A DNA stretch of 41,478 nucleotides from Gammaproteobacteria bacterium (GCA_009885495.1 VFKP01000036.1:1-41478), one strand, 5' to 3'; shown: positions 21,192 through 30,278, counted from the first letter of the stretch. The notes: generated by a model not told the origin, from the sequence alone. Translations and numbers: made by a program.

Positions 21192-21949
21192 CCCTCCAAA
21201 TTTAATGATCGGTAAATCGCTGCGAATGTATCATAACTCAAGGACGCCCCTCCGACCAAGCCCCCATCTACATTCGGTAAATTCAACAATTCTGCTGCAT
21301 TTTGAGGTTTGATACTGCCTCCATATAAAATTCGCAGGTTTTCGCCCAGCATTCTATCATAGGAAAATAAGATTTGGCGCAAATAAGCCAAAGTTTTTTC
21401 AATTTCATCGCTACTGGGGGTTAATCCCGTACCAATGGCCCAAACAGGCTCATAGGCCAAAATACTCTCAGCAAATTCAGCGGCAGAGACCTGAGACAAA
21501 ACGGCTTGCAATTGTCTGTGTATCACGTCCAAGGTTAGTCCCTGGCGATAGTCTTGCTCTGTTTCCCCCACGCACAGCACCGGTTTTAAACCGGCTTCTT
21601 GGGCTCTAGCCCATTTCTGAGCTACGATTTGATCCGTTTCCCCATAAAGACTACGACGTTCCGAATGGCCTATCAGAGCATAATGACAACCCAATTCAGC
21701 GGCCATTGTCCCTGAAATTTCACCCGTAAATGCACCTTCTGAATGTTCACTCACATTTTGAATCCCTAAGCCAATACCCAGAGCCGCGCAATCTTCCTTT
21801 GCCAAGGCCAAGAAAACGGCCGGTGGGCATAAGACTAAATCCAAGGCAGAAAACAAGCGCAAATCAAGGCGCAAACCCTTGAATAGCGCAGCCAGCGTAA
21901 TCGATGTGCCACACATTTTCCAATTGGCTATCAGCAGTTTTTTACGCAT
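21188..21949 (-). CDS. tpiA: Triosephosphate isomerase
   Basis: LLIANWKM, YALIGHSERR, ILAYEPVWAIGTG, ILYGGSIKPQNA, DGGLVGGASL. Start ambiguous (21949 or upstream up to 22024). Confidence 0.96.
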   Translation of the reverse strand: MRKKLLIANWKMCGTSITLAALFKGLRLDLRLFSALDLVLCPPAVFLALAKEDCAALGIGLGIQNVSEHSEGAFTGEISGTMAAELGCHYALIGHSERRSLYGETDQIVAQKWARAQEAGLKPVLCVGETEQDYRQGLTLDVIHRQLQAVLSQVSAAEFAESILAYEPVWAIGTGLTPSSDEIEKTLAYLRQILFSYDRMLGENLRILYGGSIKPQNAAELLNLPNVDGGLVGGASLSYDTFAAIYRSLNLEG

Positions 21950-22042
21950 TGCCCTATCTTTCTCCAGAGGGTTTTGAAACATGTTCTCCTCGACGATTGT
22001 AACTGACTTATCCAGAGCATACAAGGGCTTATCCCTTCCGAC

Positions 22043-22070
22043 TGGACAAATTTAAAATTTATACTACACT
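22043..22070 (+). promoter_or_regulatory. Candidate sigma70-type promoter upstream of the 22226 gene
   Basis: TGGACA-N16-TACACT (TGGACAAATTTAAAATTTATACTACACT). Confidence 0.4.
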
Positions 22071-22077
22071 TAACCTT

Positions 22078-22225
22078 ACCTCTAGAACGGGGATGTCGGA
22101 GTCCCTTGAGGTGGGTGTTTGTTAAAGCACTTGATAGCCACAAGTCTTAACAAGCAGTAGGAGAATGTCTCAAGAAATTGGGGCCTTGTCTTTGACAGTG
22201 ATGTTAACAAAAAGGAAGTGATACC
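22078..22225 (+). ncRNA. Possible structured 5' leader or small RNA
   Basis: ACCTC...GAGGT enclosing GGGGAT...GTCCC, then an about 10-bp stem TGTTTGTTAA...TTAACAAGCA (22116-22156), then small TGTC-TTT-GACA. Family unidentified. Confidence 0.35.
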
Positions 22226-22567
22226 ATGAATCTACATTTTAAAACCCCCGCAGTGCTCTTTGGACACAAACAAAATGCAAACCCTCATCATCTGGCTGTT
22301 TACAGCAGGGATGTTAACTCAGATAGACAGAACGCTTTAAATGATGCCAGTCTGCCCGCAGGAAAAACAAACAGCAGACAAGATTGGGTTCGCTGCGCAT
22401 TAGGCCTGGCACTTTATGCCGTAGGGCTATTTCTATTCGCCTATGGGCAGCTCGTACAGCCTTCTTTGCTACTCATGCTAGCCGGCAGTGCCGTCTTGAT
22501 TTTAGGCTGCCATACCTTCATGCCCGCTGAAAGCAAGATAGTTCGAGAAGATAACGAAGATTTTTAA
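22226..22567 (+). CDS. Small hypothetical membrane protein (113 aa, two hydrophobic helices)
   Basis: AAGGAAGTGATACC-ATG; hydrophobic segments ALGLALYAVGLFLFAYGQL and SLLLMLAGSAVLILGCHTF. Confidence 0.65.
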   Translation: MNLHFKTPAVLFGHKQNANPHHLAVYSRDVNSDRQNALNDASLPAGKTNSRQDWVRCALGLALYAVGLFLFAYGQLVQPSLLLMLAGSAVLILGCHTFMPAESKIVREDNEDF

Positions 22568-22587
22568 GCATTAAAACTTGTAAAAAT

Positions 22588-22624
22588 CCCCTCGCCCGAT
22601 ACTCCGGGTCAGGGGTTGAGGAAA
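22588..22624. repeat. Dispersed repeat family A copy (opposite orientation, diverged)
   Basis: CCCCTCGCCCGATACTCCGGGTCAGGGGTTGAGGAAAG. Confidence 0.8.
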
Positions 22625-22650
22625 GTGCATCAGAAGAAGCTTTTTTAAAA

Positions 22651-22727
22651 TGGCGCGCCCGGAGAGACTCGAACTCCCGACACCCTGGTTCGAAGCCAGG
22701 TACTCTATCCAACTGAGCTACGGGCGC
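22651..22727 (-). tRNA. tRNA-Arg (anticodon UCG), CCA encoded
   Basis: GCGCCCGTAGCTCAGTTGGATAGAGTACCTGGCTTCGAACCAGGGTGTCGGGAGTTCGAGTCTCTCCGGGCGCGCCA. Confidence 0.95.
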
Positions 22728-22833
22728 ATCTTCAATATAATGCCGAAAAATGGACGTAATGGCAAGCTTTTTTGACTTAAACTGAGCTCTTCGCTATGAT
22801 AGGGTGCAAGATTTTTTCACAGCGGAGTGCTTT

Positions 22834-23577
22834 ATGCCTTATATCAAAGCCAATTGGCCTGTTCCTAAGCACATCCGCGCCTTTACTACTCTGCGCCCCG
22901 GTGGTTATAGTTTAGGTCCTTATCTTGGGTTTAATTTGGCCCAGCATGTCGGCGATGATCCCCTACTCATTGAAAAGAACCGAGAATTCTTAAGAAAGGA
23001 TGCCCAGTTGCCTGAAAAACCTATTTGGCTGTCACAAGTTCATGGACAACGGGTGGTTTCTAGAAATGAGGCCTGCGATCAGGAACAAGCGGATGGCATC
23101 TATACTCATGAAAAAAATAAAATCTGCGCCATTCTAACCGCAGATTGTTTACCCCTATTGATTGCTGAACCCAAAGGCCTAGGGGTTGCGGCCTTACATG
23201 CCGGTTGGCGTGGCTTACAGCAGAATATTATTGGCGAAGGCCTTCAAAAATTAGGCTTAGCGCCTGACAATTTAATGGCCTGGTTAGGCCCTGCTATTGG
23301 CAAACAAGCTTATACCATTGGCCCTGAAGTCAGAGAACTTTTCTTAGATAACGATCCCAGCCTTGCCAGCGCTTTTTTTCAAGACAGCGAGCAACGCTGG
23401 CATGCCGATCTCTATCAGATCGCTCGTTTACAATTGAAGGCTTTGGGCGTGACTCAGATTTATGCGGCTGGTGATTGCACTTACACTGATCCACAGCGCT
23501 TTTATTCAGCCAGGCAAAATGCTCAAACAGGTCGCATGGCCAGCTTAATTTGGATTGCTGGAGAGGATTCAAAATGA
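22834..23577 (+). CDS. pgeF: Polyphenol oxidase / laccase-domain (YfiH/PgeF family) protein
   Basis: TADCLPLLIA, GVAALHAGWRGL, WLGPAIG, FYSARQNAQTGRMASLIWI. Start MPYIKANWPVP at 22834 with GGAG upstream. Confidence 0.92.
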   Translation: MPYIKANWPVPKHIRAFTTLRPGGYSLGPYLGFNLAQHVGDDPLLIEKNREFLRKDAQLPEKPIWLSQVHGQRVVSRNEACDQEQADGIYTHEKNKICAILTADCLPLLIAEPKGLGVAALHAGWRGLQQNIIGEGLQKLGLAPDNLMAWLGPAIGKQAYTIGPEVRELFLDNDPSLASAFFQDSEQRWHADLYQIARLQLKALGVTQIYAAGDCTYTDPQRFYSARQNAQTGRMASLIWIAGEDSK

Positions 23578-24362
23578 GTCAAAGCATTTCTTCGAAATTT
23601 TTAAATGCCAAACGCCGCTCTTGGCTCTTGCTAATTTTAGTAATCCTCTTAACGGGTATAGTTTGGGCTTATGCACGAACAGTTTCATTAAAACCGACCG
23701 AATGGCGAACCTTGGCTCCCGGCTTAAGTTACACACGTATAAGCTTACCCACAGGGCAATTACATGCTTTTAAAATTGAACTGAAAGATTACCAGCTGAA
23801 AATTTTAATGTCGGGAGAAAATGGCAGCGCTAAGATCATGGGTGAACAGGCGCAAAGCCTGATCACCAGCAATGGTGGGTTTTTTACGCCCTCTGGCCAA
23901 TCCTTAGGACTTAGGATCAGTCAAGGCAAGACATTGAGCCCTCTTAAGAACATTTCTTGGTGGGGCATTTTTTACATTCAAAATAATATCCCCCATCTGA
24001 GCAGCCTTAAAGACTTTCAGAATCAAGACAATATTGAGTTTGCCATACAAGCCGGGCCTCGCTTATTGATCGATAAAGCCATCCCCAAATTAAAAGAAGA
24101 CCAGGCCAATCGTACTGCCATCGGCTACACTGCAAAAGGCGAAATTCTTTTGATCAGCACTGAAAACGCAGCTTTAAGCACCGAAGACTTGGCTAAAATT
24201 CTACGTCGCAGCGAAAAATCAGGGGGCTTAGGCTGTATTTCCGCTTTAAATTTAGATGGCGGCAGTTCTTCTCAGCTCTATGCTAAAGTCGGGGATTTTC
24301 AATTAGATGTCCCGAATTATCGTTATATCAGCGATGGCTTGGGGGTTTTTCAAAAAAATTGA
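23574..24362 (+). CDS. Membrane-anchored phosphodiester glycosidase (NAGPA-like) family protein
   Basis: N-terminal TM helix; ITSNGGFFTPSGQSLGLRIS, AGPRLLIDKA, NRTAIGYTAKGEILLIST, ALNLDGGSSSQLYA. ATGA overlap with the pgeF stop. Confidence 0.85.
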   Translation: MSQSISSKFLNAKRRSWLLLILVILLTGIVWAYARTVSLKPTEWRTLAPGLSYTRISLPTGQLHAFKIELKDYQLKILMSGENGSAKIMGEQAQSLITSNGGFFTPSGQSLGLRISQGKTLSPLKNISWWGIFYIQNNIPHLSSLKDFQNQDNIEFAIQAGPRLLIDKAIPKLKEDQANRTAIGYTAKGEILLISTENAALSTEDLAKILRRSEKSGGLGCISALNLDGGSSSQLYAKVGDFQLDVPNYRYISDGLGVFQKN

Positions 24363-24488
24363 CTTTTTTAAAGCCAGCACTTTCTAACCCCTTGCTTTTT
24401 AGATAATTTTCTAATATGCTGATAATCTTTACAGCCTCTTCAGAGAACATTAAGATCTCATCAACAAAAGTTCACCATGGATGGAAAA

Positions 24489-24521
24489 GATAATTCGTGG
24501 CGGCTCTGAGGCACGATTATC
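24489..24521 (+). promoter_or_regulatory. Hairpin in the 5' UTR of the FadL-like gene
   Basis: GATAATTCGTG...CACGATTATC inverted repeat with one bulge, just upstream of the AAAGGAAAAATG RBS region. Confidence 0.45.
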
Positions 24522-24542
24522 ACTTCATAAAGGAAAAATGTG

Positions 24543-25724
24543 ATGCATAAGCTCTTAAAACGAACGGCAACCTGTGGTTTAATCTTAAGCAGTCTGGGTT
24601 ACTCCATAGCTTCAGCGCAGGTCATTCAATATTTTGGCTTCCAAACGGATGATCCAGCAGCCCTACAATTCATTCAAGGCAATGAACTTCAGATTGGTGG
24701 TGCTCTGATTGCCCCGCATTTAACTCAAGATGGCAGTAATACCGACGCTTATGGCGTCACTCAGACAGGATCGTCTAATGGTGATCACCCAGTCGATCTT
24801 GCTTTTCCTCAATTACGTTATGCTCATCGTTTCTCCCCAAAATTAGTGGCTGGTTTAGATGTTAGTGAGCCGGTTGCAGGTTTTTACACCTTTTCTCAAG
24901 ACAGTTTCGCCTCTGCCTCAGGTTATGATATCGGGGTAAGATCAGTTAGCTTAGTCCCTAAAATCAGTTATGCCTTGACCGATAATTTGACCTTGGGTGC
25001 AGGTTTTGTTGCCACTCATATTTACAATTTTGATCTGAATTTTCAACCTTCCTTCTCATCCGGATTAGGGCCTTTTGAAAATCAGGATATGAATGGCTGG
25101 GGATATGGTTATCAATTGGGTGCCATGTATAAACTCAATCCACAAACCTATGTTGATTTCACTTATATTTCTAAAATCAGCACAGAAGTTGAAGGAAACA
25201 GCTCTTATCAAGGTAATGTCAGCGATGATGTACACACTAATGATTTCATTTGGACACCCAGCACCTATGATGCCAGATTGATACGCTTTATGAGCCAAAA
25301 ATGGATGACCGTAGGCGAAGTGGCTTATTCACAATGGGGCAAAGAAGAAAGCATTGATTTGTATCATAGCGCGGCTTCACCGACAAGCCCTATTAAAACA
25401 CCGCTGTATTACAATGACACCTGGCATTTCAATTGGTATAACCATTATCAATTCAGTGATAAATGGGGCGGCTTTTTTGCGATTTCTTATGACACCAATC
25501 CTCAAGATGATCCCGACAAAAATTACACCACTCTGCCCGTCAGTGCTGTAACCACGCCAGTGATTGGCGGGGATTATAAGATTAATGACAATGTGAAATT
25601 GGCCATGTATCTGGGAGATGGGATCTGGACACCTTCACCTGAGACTCATCTACCCAATAGCGATGTAGAAACTTCTGCCAATTGGCTCTTTGCCGGAATT
25701 AATTTAACGGTTGATTGGGCTTAG
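24543..25724 (+). CDS. FadL/OmpP1/TodX-family outer membrane transport protein
   Basis: Signal peptide; FadL-like pattern (ALQFIQGNELQIGGALIAPHL, LPQLRYAHRFSPKLVAGLDV, GLGPFENQDMNGWGYGYQLGAMYKLNPQTYVDFTYISKI) and C-terminal beta-strand with aromatic (NLTVDWA). Confidence 0.85.
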   Translation: MHKLLKRTATCGLILSSLGYSIASAQVIQYFGFQTDDPAALQFIQGNELQIGGALIAPHLTQDGSNTDAYGVTQTGSSNGDHPVDLAFPQLRYAHRFSPKLVAGLDVSEPVAGFYTFSQDSFASASGYDIGVRSVSLVPKISYALTDNLTLGAGFVATHIYNFDLNFQPSFSSGLGPFENQDMNGWGYGYQLGAMYKLNPQTYVDFTYISKISTEVEGNSSYQGNVSDDVHTNDFIWTPSTYDARLIRFMSQKWMTVGEVAYSQWGKEESIDLYHSAASPTSPIKTPLYYNDTWHFNWYNHYQFSDKWGGFFAISYDTNPQDDPDKNYTTLPVSAVTTPVIGGDYKINDNVKLAMYLGDGIWTPSPETHLPNSDVETSANWLFAGINLTVDWA

Positions 25725-25736
25725 CGATCCATTCGA

Positions 25737-25780
25737 CTCCCCTCGCCCGGTAATCTGGGAGAGGGGTTGGAGGAGAGGGC
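25737..25780. repeat. Dispersed repeat family A copy (opposite orientation)
   Basis: CTCCCCTCGCCCGGTAATCTGGGAGAGGGGTTGGAGGAGAGGGC. Confidence 0.9.
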
Positions 25781-26613
25781 TAAAAAGGATCCCTCAGCTC
25801 TTCTGTCTGCACCAGCTCTTCTGCTTCATCCCCTGTCAACATCTGTTTTTCTAGATTTTTAAAATCCCAGAGTTTTTTATCCATCAGTTGGCTGGGACGT
25901 ATATTGGCCAGGGCATGTAAAGTATTGCTCGGCACCTTAGGATTTTCGGCAGCCAAAGTTTGCATCAGTTGCGCCATCTTCTTACGAGTCAGCGTTTCTT
26001 GGGAACCGCATAAAGTGCAAGGAATAATCGGAAAATTCTGCTCTGTAGCGTAAGTAATAATGTCTTTTTCCTGGCAGTACGCCAAAGGGCGAATAAGCAC
26101 ATGGCGTTTATCATCGGTTAATAATTTAGGAGGCATAGAGCGGATCTCACCGCTGTATAGAACCGACATCAATAAGGTATTGATTAAATCATCGCGATGA
26201 TGCCCCAAAGCAACTTTATTAAACCCATGATCTTTGGCATAACGATAGATAATTCCCCGGCGCAAACGTGAACATAAGGAACAATAAGTCTTGCCCTCTG
26301 GAATTTTTTCTTTGACGATAGAATAAGTATCGCGACGCAAAACCTCATAGGGAATACGGCGCTCGGCCATCCAGGCTCGCAAGCCCCTATCGTCCCAGCC
26401 GGGCTGGGCTTGATCAAGCGTAAATGAAAATAATTCAAATCGCCCATTAGAATTTCGGCGCAATTGTTCCAAAACACAAAGCAAGGTGAAAGAATCCTTG
26501 CCGCCAGACAGACAAACCATCACCCGATCGCCCTTTTGGATCATATTGTAATCGCTGATGGCTTTTCCAGCATAATGCAGCAATTTTTTTTCAACTTTGG
26601 AAGTGGGCAACAT
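25780..26613 (-). CDS. ttcA: tRNA 2-thiocytidine(32) synthetase TtcA
   Basis: [15 protein letters not shown]-loop, [34 protein letters not shown]. Confidence 0.96.
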   Translation of the reverse strand: MLPTSKVEKKLLHYAGKAISDYNMIQKGDRVMVCLSGGKDSFTLLCVLEQLRRNSNGRFELFSFTLDQAQPGWDDRGLRAWMAERRIPYEVLRRDTYSIVKEKIPEGKTYCSLCSRLRRGIIYRYAKDHGFNKVALGHHRDDLINTLLMSVLYSGEIRSMPPKLLTDDKRHVLIRPLAYCQEKDIITYATEQNFPIIPCTLCGSQETLTRKKMAQLMQTLAAENPKVPSNTLHALANIRPSQLMDKKLWDFKNLEKQMLTGDEAEELVQTEELRDPF

Positions 26614-26680
26614 AAGGGCATCTCTTTTTGAATATTGGGGCTATTAGAACGCATTTACGTTGATTTTTCAAGTTCTGAGC

Positions 26681-27325
26681 TCAATGGCCAAAAGAGTAAT
26701 AAGGACTCGACCCAGAGTTCTGCGAATCACTAAGCTCATCATCCCCTGAATCGCTGTATTGCTGATATTGGACTTGCATCTGTCCATCCGCATCTAAACT
26801 CAGAAAAACATCTAAGACCTCATCACCCTCAGTTGAAAAAACACATTCTGAAAATTTAAAATTTTCACTGATAAGCTTCCCTTTAAAAATCGAAGCTATT
26901 TTTAGAGGATTTCTCAAAAAAGCGCGCACTGCACTGATCTCTTTTTCAGTACCTGAGCATTGAGAAGACGCTTTTTGTCCGCCAATCAGCGCACAGGATT
27001 CTAAAATAAAATGAACATCATCACCCAACTGTTCACAAAGTTCCCCATAAAAATATTCTAAACAATTATTTCCAATCTGAGCTGGGTCTTCGCCTTTTTC
27101 CTGGCCACTCCAATGGTATAAAGCCAAAAAATAAGCACTTTCTTTTTCAATAACGGCTACTCCGCTGGCGAAGATTCCTATACAAGGCCCTAAACCTCGA
27201 GAGCTCATTAAAACTTCTTCAGTGCCTAAATCTTCCTCTTCGCAGAAGATAACGCTCATTTCACCCATATTCACCAAAACACCGGCCTTTTCATCACTAA
27301 GGCCTTGCGCTATTTTCGAAAACAT
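26681..27325 (-). CDS. Hypothetical protein with CheD/CNF-like deamidase features
   Basis: GLGPCIGIFASGVAVIEKESAYFLALYHWSG resembles CheD LGSCVAV...H; downstream ALIGGQKA and GTEKEISAVRAFL resemble CheD FGGAxM and IGxRNxxAVxxFL. Confidence 0.6.
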   Translation of the reverse strand: MFSKIAQGLSDEKAGVLVNMGEMSVIFCEEEDLGTEEVLMSSRGLGPCIGIFASGVAVIEKESAYFLALYHWSGQEKGEDPAQIGNNCLEYFYGELCEQLGDDVHFILESCALIGGQKASSQCSGTEKEISAVRAFLRNPLKIASIFKGKLISENFKFSECVFSTEGDEVLDVFLSLDADGQMQVQYQQYSDSGDDELSDSQNSGSSPYYSFGH

Positions 27326-27398
27326 TACTTCACCATTTGAATTATTATTATCTATACGGTATCATGCTCTTAACATCATGATTTAAAAGGGCTTTTTT

Positions 27399-27794
27399 AT
27401 GGGCATGCATCCTGGACTATACACAGATGACTTAAATTCATTAAAAAGAAAATATTTTACCTATTTCCAGAATCCAAACTCTGGCGCCCACAACTTGGCG
27501 CAGATTTTAAACGAACTGAAAACTTTTAGCAACAGCGGCAATCCCCGCCTAAAATTTAAAGCCCAGGAGCTTTATCTTCATATCCTATATGGTCTCTACC
27601 TCGATAAAAAAACAGTATCTGAAGATCATCCGAATACCGCAAAAGCACTCAAAGAGCAATATCAAGAGTTGATGGAAACTCCTCAGTATTTAGCCTTAAA
27701 AGATAATCAGGCGCTTAAACAAAAAATAATCCGTTATTCAGCTCGGTTAGCAGAACCCAGCGTATTAGAGCCTTCAATGGCTTTAGTCAAATAA
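27399..27794 (+). CDS. Hypothetical helical protein (131 aa), 3' end overlapping glpD
   Basis: ORF with ATG and AAAGGGC upstream; convergent overlap with glpD of about 61 bp. Confidence 0.5.
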   Translation: MGMHPGLYTDDLNSLKRKYFTYFQNPNSGAHNLAQILNELKTFSNSGNPRLKFKAQELYLHILYGLYLDKKTVSEDHPNTAKALKEQYQELMETPQYLALKDNQALKQKIIRYSARLAEPSVLEPSMALVK

Positions 27795-29284
27795 GTGTCT
27801 AAACTGTTGAGATCGATCGATGCTTGATACAGGCCTAAACGCGTGCGTCGCCATAAAATATCCTCAACGGTTTTGGCCCATTCATTTTCAATTAAATAAT
27901 CAACTTCTAATTGATATAAGCCTGCGCCAAAATGCTGACCCAGATCTTCAAAACAAGAAGCGGAATTTAACCAGCTCAAATGAGCAACTCCATAAGTTTT
28001 TAAATAGCGTCTGATGACAAATTCTGGTAGAAAATAAAATTGTTTTCTAAATTTATCTTCAAGAGCAGAGGCTATCTTTTTTCCTTTCCTCTTTTGATCG
28101 ACCTCTATTTCATTAGGGATCTCTAAAGCATTGGATAAATTTTGAAAATGCGGTGCTAATTGTTGTAAAGCGTCCAAGGCTAAGCGATGATGAGTGGTTA
28201 ACTTTCCGCCCAGAACACTGAGCACTCCTCTACCCTTGGCTCCCCATTGCCAGTCTAAATGATAATCTCGAGATAAGGCATGCATAGAATGTTTGGGATC
28301 TCTGAGCAAAGGGCGAACCCCGGAAAAACTGTGAACAATATCAGCTCGAGTGAGCGGTTTTTCCAAATAGACATTCGCTGCTGTCAATAAATATTCGATT
28401 TCGCTTTCTTCTATTTTCAAATTGTCAAGATCACCGGTATAAGCCAACTCGGTTGTCCCCAACAAACTATAGCCTTCTTCGTAGGGTGTTAAAAAAATAA
28501 CGCGTTTATCCTCACATTCAAACAGATAGGCTTTATCATTGGGCAAATTTATGTTTAAAACCAAATGGCTGCCTTTCACCCAGGTCAAAGGAGGCTCTTT
28601 AAATTCAGGCCAATAGTGTTCTTGGGTTTTCCCTACCCAAGGACCCGAAGCATTGATCATAACTGCAGCGCGATACTCTGAGATCTGTTTTGAACATTTA
28701 TTTTCGACCTGTACACTCCAATAAGACGGCGTTTCTGCTACAGAAAGAAGGCGGGTATAGTTTAAAATGATCGCTCCCTCTTCTTTGGCTTCTAGAGCCA
28801 GCGTTAAGACCAAACGGGCATCATGAGTCCAAGCATCGCTGTAGATTAAACCTGAATGAATTTCTTTTTTCAAAAAAGAATGATAAGGCTCTTGTTTTAA
28901 ATCAATTCCAGCCGAACGCGGCAAGCGAGAGCCCCAGCTTAAAATATCGTAGATCCATAGGCCTAAGCGATTAATCCAATATGGCCGATGATGATAATGG
29001 TAAGGCATGATAAGAGACAAGGGTTTCACACACTGTGGCTCTGTTTCTAATAGAAAATCACGTTCTTTTAAAGATTTTCGAACCATGGAAAATTGATATT
29101 GCTGTAAATAACGCAATCCCCCGTGAATGAGTTGCGTACTTTTGGACGAGGTGCCTGAAGCCAAATCATTTTGATCCATCAGCAATACCTTTAAACCTCG
29201 ATTGGCAGCCTCTCTGGCAATACTTATGCCATTGATACCTGCACCGATGATCAGAATATCATATCTATTTTCAGAAACAGTCAT
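27734..29284 (-). CDS. glpD: Aerobic glycerol-3-phosphate dehydrogenase
   Basis: YDILIIGAGINGISIAREAANRGLKVLLMDQNDLASGTSSKSTQLIHGGLRYLQQY. Confidence 0.95.
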   Translation of the reverse strand: MTVSENRYDILIIGAGINGISIAREAANRGLKVLLMDQNDLASGTSSKSTQLIHGGLRYLQQYQFSMVRKSLKERDFLLETEPQCVKPLSLIMPYHYHHRPYWINRLGLWIYDILSWGSRLPRSAGIDLKQEPYHSFLKKEIHSGLIYSDAWTHDARLVLTLALEAKEEGAIILNYTRLLSVAETPSYWSVQVENKCSKQISEYRAAVMINASGPWVGKTQEHYWPEFKEPPLTWVKGSHLVLNINLPNDKAYLFECEDKRVIFLTPYEEGYSLLGTTELAYTGDLDNLKIEESEIEYLLTAANVYLEKPLTRADIVHSFSGVRPLLRDPKHSMHALSRDYHLDWQWGAKGRGVLSVLGGKLTTHHRLALDALQQLAPHFQNLSNALEIPNEIEVDQKRKGKKIASALEDKFRKQFYFLPEFVIRRYLKTYGVAHLSWLNSASCFEDLGQHFGAGLYQLEVDYLIENEWAKTVEDILWRRTRLGLYQASIDLNSLDTYLTKAIEGSNTLGSANRAE

Positions 29285-30024
29285 GAAGGCTTCTCCTGAT
29301 ACAAATGAGGATTATCTGAAAAAAAACCATCCACCCCAAAGCTTTGAAGTTCTTTCGCTCTTTCTAAATCATTCACGGTGTACGCCAACACATATTGAGA
29401 TTTTAATTTTAAAGCTTGCACTCTTTTTTCATTTAAAATTTTTTCATTACAATGAATGCTGAATACTTTAAATTCTGAAATTTTAATTTCCCATAAAGGA
29501 TCCCAACGAGACATTAAAAACCCCAAAGGCAGCTCTGACGCATAGTGAGCGTACCATTTGACCGCCTTAAATTCAAAACTGGAAATCAGCAAGGGTATTT
29601 TTTTCTCATACACTCTAAGCATTTGCCTGACTATTTCAGCCGTTCTTTCGGCGTATTCTCGTTTGGCGGGTTTAATTTCCAAATTAATGCCTTTGCCCTG
29701 TTTTAAAGCCAGATCCAACAAAGCTTTCAGTGTTGGAATGTTTGTGCCCTGGTAATTGGGATAAAACTGAAACCCAGCATCATAGTGTTTTAAATCTTCA
29801 AACTGAAGACCATCAATATTCGCTTTTCGGCCTGTGGTTCGCAGAAGATTTCGATCGTGTAAGATCACCGGGATCTCATCTTGTGTTAAGACCACATCAC
29901 ATTCCACCCATTCAGCCCCCATTTGGTAAGCCAATTCAAAAGCCGCTAAAGTATTCTCGGGCGCGATTTGATTCGCACCGCGATGTGCGATGATGGGTCG
30001 GTTTTTATTTTGAAATAATTTCAT
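29281..30024 (-). CDS. ugpQ: Cytoplasmic-type glycerophosphodiester phosphodiesterase
   Basis: IIAHRGANQIAPENTLAAFELAYQMGAEWVECDVVLTQDEIPVILHDRNLLRTT; 4-bp overlap with glpD. Confidence 0.93.
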   Translation of the reverse strand: MKLFQNKNRPIIAHRGANQIAPENTLAAFELAYQMGAEWVECDVVLTQDEIPVILHDRNLLRTTGRKANIDGLQFEDLKHYDAGFQFYPNYQGTNIPTLKALLDLALKQGKGINLEIKPAKREYAERTAEIVRQMLRVYEKKIPLLISSFEFKAVKWYAHYASELPLGFLMSRWDPLWEIKISEFKVFSIHCNEKILNEKRVQALKLKSQYVLAYTVNDLERAKELQSFGVDGFFSDNPHLYQEKPS

Positions 30025-30107
30025 GGGGCTTCCTTAGCGACGATAAATACATCCATTACATTTCAAAGCCTATGAGACTATATCCTCGCAGCTGAAAATG
30101 CGAGATC

Positions 30108-30178
30108 CGTCATTGCGAGCGTAGCGAAGCAATCCAGAGAACGGCTCACTAGATTGCTTCGCTACGCTCGCAATGACG
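30108..30178. repeat. Dispersed inverted repeat family B, intact copy
   Basis: Perfect 27-bp arms CGTCATTGCGAGCGTAGCGAAGCAATC / GATTGCTTCGCTACGCTCGCAATGACG separated by 17 bp. Confidence 0.92.
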
Positions 30179-30278
30179 TACGAAGCTTTCTTAATGATCT
30201 ATTAAAATTTTCAGTGATGAGATCATTTGATGATATTCAATCTCGCATCTTGAAGTATAATGAATATATAGCACTCTA

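Noticed and set aside
22078-22260. 6S RNA (ssrS)
   Set aside because: A short GTCCCTTGAG resembles part of E. coli 6S, but the long closing stem of 6S could not be found before the downstream ORF.
22518-22712. 64-aa ORF MDRVPGFEPGCREFESLRARHF...
   Set aside because: Reads through the tRNA-Arg gene; peptides of this kind are a known tRNA-derived artefact.
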